Shown piece by piece: positions 57,720-64,000 of a DNA stretch of 64,000 nt. The position numbers were made by a program, and so were the translations under genes. The notes under the pieces are model-generated. The model made no database searches. It was not told the origin of the DNA and was given only the letters and a program-made list of their open reading frames with translations. The stretch is from Acorus gramineus (taxonomy: Eukaryota > Streptophyta > Magnoliopsida > Acorales > Acoraceae). How positions within the stretch are numbered: the first letter of the stretch is position 1; every line of letters starts with the position of its first letter. The stretch is taken from the NCBI GenBank assembly GCA_030737835.1, contig JAUJYN010000075.1, forward strand, positions 166,058-230,057, written 5' to 3'.

Positions 57720-58774
57720 GGGAAAAATCCATGTAATCCCTGTGAACGGTTCAAAATAACCCCCTGAAGTTTTTTGAATTTCATATAACCCTTTAAAATT
57801 TTTTATATAAATCCAATTAGTCCATTGAATTAAATTTTTATTGATAGATAGGGGTGGTAAACGAGTCGAACCAGTCGAGCTTTGACCTGTTCAAGCTTGA
57901 CTCATTTAGTATCGGGCTCAGTTCGAGACCAAGCTTTATTTCGTGTTCAAGCTCTGCTCGTTAGGCTTGTGAAAAACTAGGTTGAAACTCAGCTCGACTC
58001 ATTTGTAAAACAAGTCAAGCCGAAGCTCGAATCAAGGCTCGGCTCGGGCTCGTTTAGTTAAAAGAAAACCTTGTTTAGTATTTGACAAGTCACATTTCAC
58101 AAATCACCTTATACATATAAAAGTAACAACACATTATACACATTATACATATGAAAGAAAACCTTATACACATTTGACAACACCTTATACATATGAAAGT
58201 GACATAAGCTCAGGCTCGGGTCGTTCCCCGTTTTTCTGTTAAGTAAAGAGCTCGTCTAAGCTCGGGCTCAGCTCGAACTCGGCTCGTTTGTCTAATCGAA
58301 TAAGCCTGAACGAGCTTTAATTAACAAAGTCGAGCCCAAAATACTCAGCTCATTTACCAGCCCTGTTGATAGATGAGGAAAATTCTACGAATATTATGTT
58401 TGATTAACCCTTGCTGAAGATGTAGTGTATCAAAAAAATCTCTATAATGTGTTAAAAAAGTGAAAAATTATCCTGTAAATGATGATTTTATCACTCCACA
58501 TAGATTCTGATAATCTAATTTGAAGGGATAAAATTGTTATTTACAAAAGATGTTTCGCATTTTTAACAAATTATAGGAATTTTTTTATATACTATTTTTT
58601 AAGTCAAGATTAACCAAACCAAATACTCACATAATATTTTATTTTTATTAACAAAAATTTAATTTATAAGATTATTTAGATTTATATATGTGTTTTTAGG
58701 AGATTATATAAACTTTATAAAATGTCAAATGGTTGTTTCGATTTCGGGGAGTTCGGGTTATTTGGATTTTTGCC
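57720..58774. mobile_element. Mutator-like element with nested hAT MITE
   Basis: Flanks TATAGTTTT (57711-57719) and TATAATTTT (58775-58783) match at eight of nine bases. Ends GGGAAAAATCC and GGCAAAAATCC (reverse complement of the right) pair, with looser pairing for about 100 bp. After removal of the hAT element the length is about 530 bp. Non-coding. Confidence 0.7.
57849..58365. mobile_element. hAT MITE
   Basis: Perfect 8-bp duplication TTGATAGA at 57841-57848 and 58366-58373. Ends TAGGGGTGGTAAACGAG and CAGGGCTGGTAAATGAG (reverse complement). The interior is rich in GCTCG, CGAGC and GCTCGGGCTC palindromes. Confidence 0.88.
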
Positions 58775-58783
58775 TATAATTTT

Positions 58784-59794
58784 TGTTTGTAAACGATGAA
58801 ATGATGATGGTAGAATTTTGTCGGTGGTTCAACTTCTGTAGAAGAGCAATCATCCTGGCCACGTGCGAGGGTTTCTTTAGGAACTTCACATTTTATATTT
58901 ATTTTTTTATTAAAAAGTTTTGGTAGGGTGAGCGATGATTAGAAAGTCTGGTAATTATCTTAAAAATACTTTTATCTGCAATGAATTCATCTTTGAAAAA
59001 AATATATTTTATAATCAAAGTACAAATATATATGATAACAATGTGTCCGTTTAAAAAAAAACGAATATTATAACATTATGTATGTTTAAATAATATTGTT
59101 ATAATATTTATCACCCTGAATTATTCAACTTTACTTTCTATAAATGATACGTGAAAACATTTTAATTATTAATTTTAATTATATAATTTTTTTAATATAT
59201 CACTTGATAATTTAAATTAATATTGATATTTAGATATATCAATTATCTAAATTAAAAGATATCCTTATTTGGTTTGAATCTGAATGTACATGTTTAGACC
59301 AAGGCATGTTTAAGAATTTTATATTAGTATGCAAAAGTTTCATTAGACTGACAAATTCTTTGATAAGAACTGATATGTAATGACAATGTGCTACTTCTTT
59401 TTTACTTTATTTAATAAATCATTCAATTTTATTTTAAATCTATATGAATTGGTCAAATGAAACATCAATTTAATTAGTTTAATACAAAAATTGTTTAATT
59501 GCATTTAATGTTGTACAATAAATTCTACTTCACTTATACCTTATTATTTTGATTATAGATGGTTCAACTGGATTCATGAATGATTTAACTTAATTAGATT
59601 ATTATCTAAGCGAAGTTTAGTCCAGTGAAAAAGTCAATGAAGAATTTGTTATTTATATGTGTCTATTTGTCAAAATTGGTTAACACATCATTGACCCCTT
59701 TTGGATCTTTAGATATCTTTAGTATAATTCCGAGTAAATATTGAGTATTTAAGGAGCACTTGGTTAGGACTTTTAATTATTTATGAAGCTTACT
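58784..59794. other. AT-rich intergenic sequence
   Basis: No gene or paired repeat recognised. Confidence 0.4.
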
Positions 59795-60180
59795 TTTCGA
59801 GATTTAAAGAAATTAATTCTCATTTTTTTAAGGTCCCTCCATATTCAGGATATTAAAACACTCCCAATTATCGTTTATAATTTTTCCGGTTCCTTCTATT
59901 CACCGAACACATGATATGTTACAAGACAATATACAATGATGGATAATAAAACAGAATACATAAAATGTATAACAGTGTACAAGGCTGACATAACAATATA
60001 TATAGTTTGATTAACAGTGGATGAATTAACAGTGTACACATGATGTATAACAATATAAAACATAAAACCAAACAGGATATACATACTAAAGGAGATGGAA
60101 TAATCTAGAAAAAAAAATATAAATCCAAAAAACCTGAAACTTGAAAGAACAAAATGTTGAAAGATGTACTTGGAATTGAT
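59795..60180. mobile_element. Foldback element, family A, second copy (candidate)
   Basis: Ends pair loosely (GAAATTAATTCTCATTTTTT against GGAAATCAATTCCAAGT). Interior TAACAATATATA, TAACAGTGTACA and TGTATAACAATAT units match the element at 43725-44155. Confidence 0.4.
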
Positions 60181-61310
60181 TTCCTTCAACTTGCTAAGCC
60201 AATGTTTATAAAATTTATTATGTAGTGTTTGGTAACGGGATTGTGAAACTGATTGTCTGCAAATATTGAGTTTAAAACTGATTATGGAGGAAGTTGTTTA
60301 TCCCCAGCTTTCTCCAATCACAACTTTTGGGCATGATTTTAGCTTGTAGAAAACTGTGATTATAAAACTATTTGGTTGCACGATTGTAGAACTAATTTTT
60401 CACAAATACAAAAATTATTCCATCGCAGAATCAAATGTTACATGTAATATGTATGTTCAAAGCATGCTTAAGTTTCACGATTACCATATTAAACTATTAG
60501 TGATTTAATTCATCATCATTATATATTTTCTGGTACATCTCCTCCCTCACCTCACATAGTCACATCGGGTGACGTGGTGAATGGATCGAAGAAGACGATA
60601 ATAATAGTAAATTTGATTATGATTAAGATATTGATCGCATGGGAAAGATTTTATGATTTTTTTTTTTGAATTTTTATTGTTTTAGTTTTTATAAAATATA
60701 TGATTTTGTCATTGATTATTCACGTCTTCGTGTAATAGTTTAAGCAGTGTTGTTACGTAAGTCTCATAAATTAAGTTTCATATGTGAGCTCTAATAGATG
60801 ACACTTTTCTATTAGTTTTCTATTTGACTTTTTCAAATCACCAAAATATCAATGACAAAATCATCTTTCTTATAATTTTAAAAATTACCTTCAACTAGCT
60901 AATATCCTTATTAAAATCGTAACTGAATCCCACAAATGGGGACACCATTAATTCCTCTCCCCGAAGTAACATATTTAAAAAAATTTGAATGTTAGGGTTC
61001 CGATTTGGGCAAAACCATACGAACGAAAAAAAAAAGAAAAAAATTAGGCGATCAAGATTTCAATCCATCTGATTCTCTTCCCCAACAAACCGTCAACAAT
61101 GACGAATAAAAAAGGATAGATTTCTTCCTCCAATCGAAACTTAACTGTGACTTTGTATTATTTTTTTTTTGACAAAAAAAAACAGGTCGTTTGTATTCGA
61201 TAAAGAGGTCGCGTTTTTTTTTTTTTTTTGCACTTCTTATTAGACGAAATCTTTTATTTTCAAAATAATATATAAAACGATTTCCTTCGATTATCTCGAC
61301 TCCTGTTAAT
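60181..61310. other. AT-rich intergenic sequence
   Basis: No gene recognised. T-runs at 60659-60667 and 61215-61229. Confidence 0.4.
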
Positions 61311-61314
61311 CTGA

Positions 61315-63982
61315 TTGTATCTGATATCCATTTGAAGAATCATTGTTTCAAATACTTGCATCTGAAATAAAAAAAAAATGATTTGAAATCAGTGATTCAG
61401 ATACATGCATCTGAATAAAAAAAAAATGTGTATCAAGATACATTGTCATTAATCTCTAATATATTATGAGATTGTTTTCTGATACATTGTCTTCGTCTGC
61501 CAGTGTATCAAGATTAAAGGAAAAATGAAATTACATTTTTCGATTGTTTAGGGTTTTCTCGTGTGCATATTTCGCTTCTGATGAAACAAAAACATAAGTC
61601 AGATACATGTATCTGAAAAAATTTATATAATGTGCAATTGTTTCATGATTCAGTGAAACAAAATCTGGTTAACTGAGCAATTAATAGTAGCCAAATGAAA
61701 TGTTTGAAATATCATATGCATGTAGATCATGAATTATTATATTATCTTTGATAATTAACATGCATTGTTTGATGAATATATCTTATTTTTTTGTAAACAA
61801 TCCATGTATCTTAATCAACTGTACATGTATCTGAAAACCTGTTATCAAATAAATATGAATCTGAAGCAATTATGTAGCAACAGAGAACCTAATAGTCACA
61901 TTACAAGCTATTAACAAGTAGCCATGAATCAGAATGTGTTGTGTATTAAAAACTTCAATCTTATATTTTGGATTACTCAACTGTTTCTGTAAATCCCTTG
62001 ATGAAAATAGATTAATGCTCTTGTAAAAATTGTATGTATCTGAATCAATTGTATCTGAAATTGTTATATAAAACATGGTTAAATCCTTTGGCTATATCTG
62101 AAAAAACAAACATTTGATAGCATTTATTTGTGTGCAATCTGGCTGTTCATATGTATCTGAAATATAGATGGTATATATAGTTTTGATCTCTTTTATATTT
62201 GTTTAGAAACTCTTGATTTCATTTTTAAGATACACATGTATCTTAATACACAAAAAGACAGTGTTTGTCCACTGTTCGTATAGAAAAGACAATGTCATGT
62301 GTATGATACTGTATTAGGCATTTTAACTGCATCTGGATGTTGTACAAATTATGCAAAAGCAAAAAAAGACAGAGTTGCTGAACAAAGAAGAAACTGGGCA
62401 TACTATCCCGAGTACAGATCTACAGTGCACAGAATATTTGAAACATTTGCAGCAATAGAGTTGAGCCAAAGGCATTCAGACATTCAGACAATCTCTTCTA
62501 CATTTTGCTGATCAGCCACAACAAACAATTCCTTCAACAAACTGGTTTTCACAGAACATGGATCATTGATGTCATCCAAATGAATTGAGTCTTCACATGT
62601 GTCCACAAAATCACCATCATTGCCTGGTGAAAAAAAAGAACATCAACCACATGTTATCAATTAAGATACAATAATGTATCTGAAAATCCAAATGAACAAA
62701 TATGATCTACATGCTACTCAGAACTGTATAGAAAATTCATAAAAGGTCTTCAAAATGCCAACAATAAGCAATTACATATTAATCAGCTATATATTAATCA
62801 AATCCATAAAAATAAAAATAACAACCTTAAAAAAATGGGCTGAATTCAAATTCAGATACAGATGTATCTAGAATTTGAATTAACAAATACACATTCCATA
62901 CAAGTGAATGTCTAGTGTATTTCAAAATCTTCAATCTGAATGAGTCGAATAATACTGATATAAAGCTAAAAAATATGATGAATGACACCTTATGCATAAT
63001 TATACACAAACAGACAATCATAAACGATTGTACAGATCATACTTGGTACACAACAATGCATGAAAATTAAGATACAGCCCATGTATCTGAATTTAAAATA
63101 AAATTCAGATTCAATTAATGTATATAATGATTCAAAGTAATGACGAAAAATCAATAAAACGAAATAATGTATTCAGATCGAAAAAGTACTAGCCTGATTG
63201 GTTCTCCATTGTTTGCACCATGAGCAGGAGGCATTCAGAGATGCTCCAGAGAACTCCATTATGGAATTTATTCAAGTCCTTCATTGACCGGTCATACGAT
63301 TACAGCAAGATGAAGAAAAATGATGATGATGTCCTGTCCATCATCCAATCATTCGACCATAAGTCCGACAGCTTCAACATTGGTGGGAAGCTAATAAAAA
63401 TTGAGTCTTCCAAATGAATTACACAGAATATTTGAAACGTTTCCAGATCACATGCATCATGGATGTCTTCCAAATGAATTGAGTCTTCACATGTATCATC
63501 CATACAATCGTCATCACTGCCTGCTGAAAAATTAGAAAGTTGTCACATGTTATATAATTAAGATACAGTACTGTATCTTAACAAAAAACAAACAATTTCA
63601 TGGTCTACAAGCTAATTAGCAAAACACACATAGATTTTCAATGAAAGTCATTCAAGCCTTTATATACATACGACAATAAGCAATTGAATATTAATCAGAT
63701 AGGCATCAATCAAATCCATATAAATAATAAATCAAACTTCAATTGGGCTGGAAAACAACATCAAGATACACATGTATCTAGAATTGGAATTAACATCTAC
63801 ACATTTGATACTACCGAATATTGAATCTAATGGGTTGAATACCAATCATTCAAAGCTATAAAATATGCTGAATGACTTAATATGCATAAATGTACATATA
63901 CACACCACTAAAAAACTGATTATACAGGCTTGAATGTAAAACACAAGAACGCATCAGAATTCAGATACACCACACGTATCTT
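61315..63982. repeat. Clustered AGATACA...TGTATCT near-palindromes
   Basis: Full or half copies at about 61399-61415, 61427-61446, 61600-61616, 61824-61836, 62031-62059, 62228-62243, 62663-62682, 62853-62870, 63069-63090, 63559-63580, 63763-63779 and 63961-63982. The strongest is TAAGATACAG followed directly by TACTGTATCTTA, a perfect 22-bp palindrome at 63559. Centres vary from 0 to 8 bases. The motif is not apparent in the other 61 kb at this density. Confidence 0.75.
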
Positions 63983-64000
63983 AATTTAAATTAAATTATG
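62430..64000. repeat. ~0.9-1.0-kb tandem duplication reaching the window end
   Basis: Blocks in the same order in both halves: ACAGAATATTTGAAAC (62437, 63424), AATTGAGTCTTCACATGT (62585, 63478), GACAATAAGCAATT and AATCAAATCCATA (from 62760, from 63670), GTATCTAGAATT(T/G)GAATTAAC. The second copy lacks about 95 bases present after 62450. Copies have diverged noticeably. Confidence 0.7.
63220..63417 (+). pseudogene. Coding-like fragment, unknown family
   Basis: A 65-codon frame from a real ATG (MSRRHSEMLQRTPLWNLF, then KKNDDDVLSIIQSFDH, SFNIGGKLIKIE). The amphipathic, protein-like composition resembles the first conserved block of transposon-associated plant proteins that contain Ulp1-type protease or DUF1985 domains, but this is a weak impression. 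The opposite strand nearby (62520-62640 and 63430-63530) holds two copies of a DTCEDSIHL-containing frame. No complete gene could be built. Confidence 0.3.

Overview
The window looks like nuclear DNA of a flowering plant: AT-rich intergenic sequence packed with nested plant transposons, and only one convincing host gene. That gene, on the minus strand at 46207-50370, is a seven-exon WD40-repeat gene of the plant WDR44-like family. All its splice sites and phases fit together into a 713-residue protein. I cannot name the species.

Layout. 1-2.4 kb: the 3' tip of an LTR, a CACTA-like end rich in GACGG/CCGTC palindromes, two short tandem duplications and a cluster of GGCGGCTA...TAGCCGCC palindromes. 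2.4-6.5 kb: an inverted repeat pair flanking a Ty3-type LTR remnant with its own TATA box. 6.5-8.2 kb: a copia-type LTR/PBS remnant, a foldback element and a duplicated segment. 9.8-14.7 kb: two Mutator-like elements with CCACCCC-rich ends. The first holds a broken plant-mobile-domain gene fragment and a 90-bp minisatellite; the second, with a near-perfect 9-bp target duplication, holds an exon-like fragment. 15.1-17.5 kb: a complete 2.4-kb Ty3-type retrotransposon with nearly identical LTRs, 5-bp target duplication, PBS and PPT, encoding only gag plus a degenerate protease-like stretch. 18.2-18.5 kb: a GC-rich hAT MITE with an 8-bp duplication. 21-29 kb: three copies of a Helitron-like repeat, then a four-exon RPA70-like C-terminal coding unit.

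29.3-43.2 kb is one 13.9-kb Mutator-like element with long terminal inverted repeats, itself hit at least three times: a 3.6-kb solo LTR (with a very GC-rich core) inside the left inverted repeat, a 5.9-kb L1-type LINE with intact ORF2 and a 17-bp target duplication, and a 1.15-kb hAT element with an 8-bp duplication. This gives a relative order of insertion.

43-64 kb: the WD40 gene flanked by small elements (foldbacks, a Mutator-like MITE with a perfect 9-bp duplication, another Mutator-like element carrying a nested hAT MITE), a ~495-bp tandem duplication, and a 2.7-kb terminal tract in which a near-palindrome AGATACA...TGTATCT recurs more than a dozen times across a ~0.9-kb tandem duplication with coding-like fragments.

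All domain assignments are by eye from motifs; none was checked by database search.
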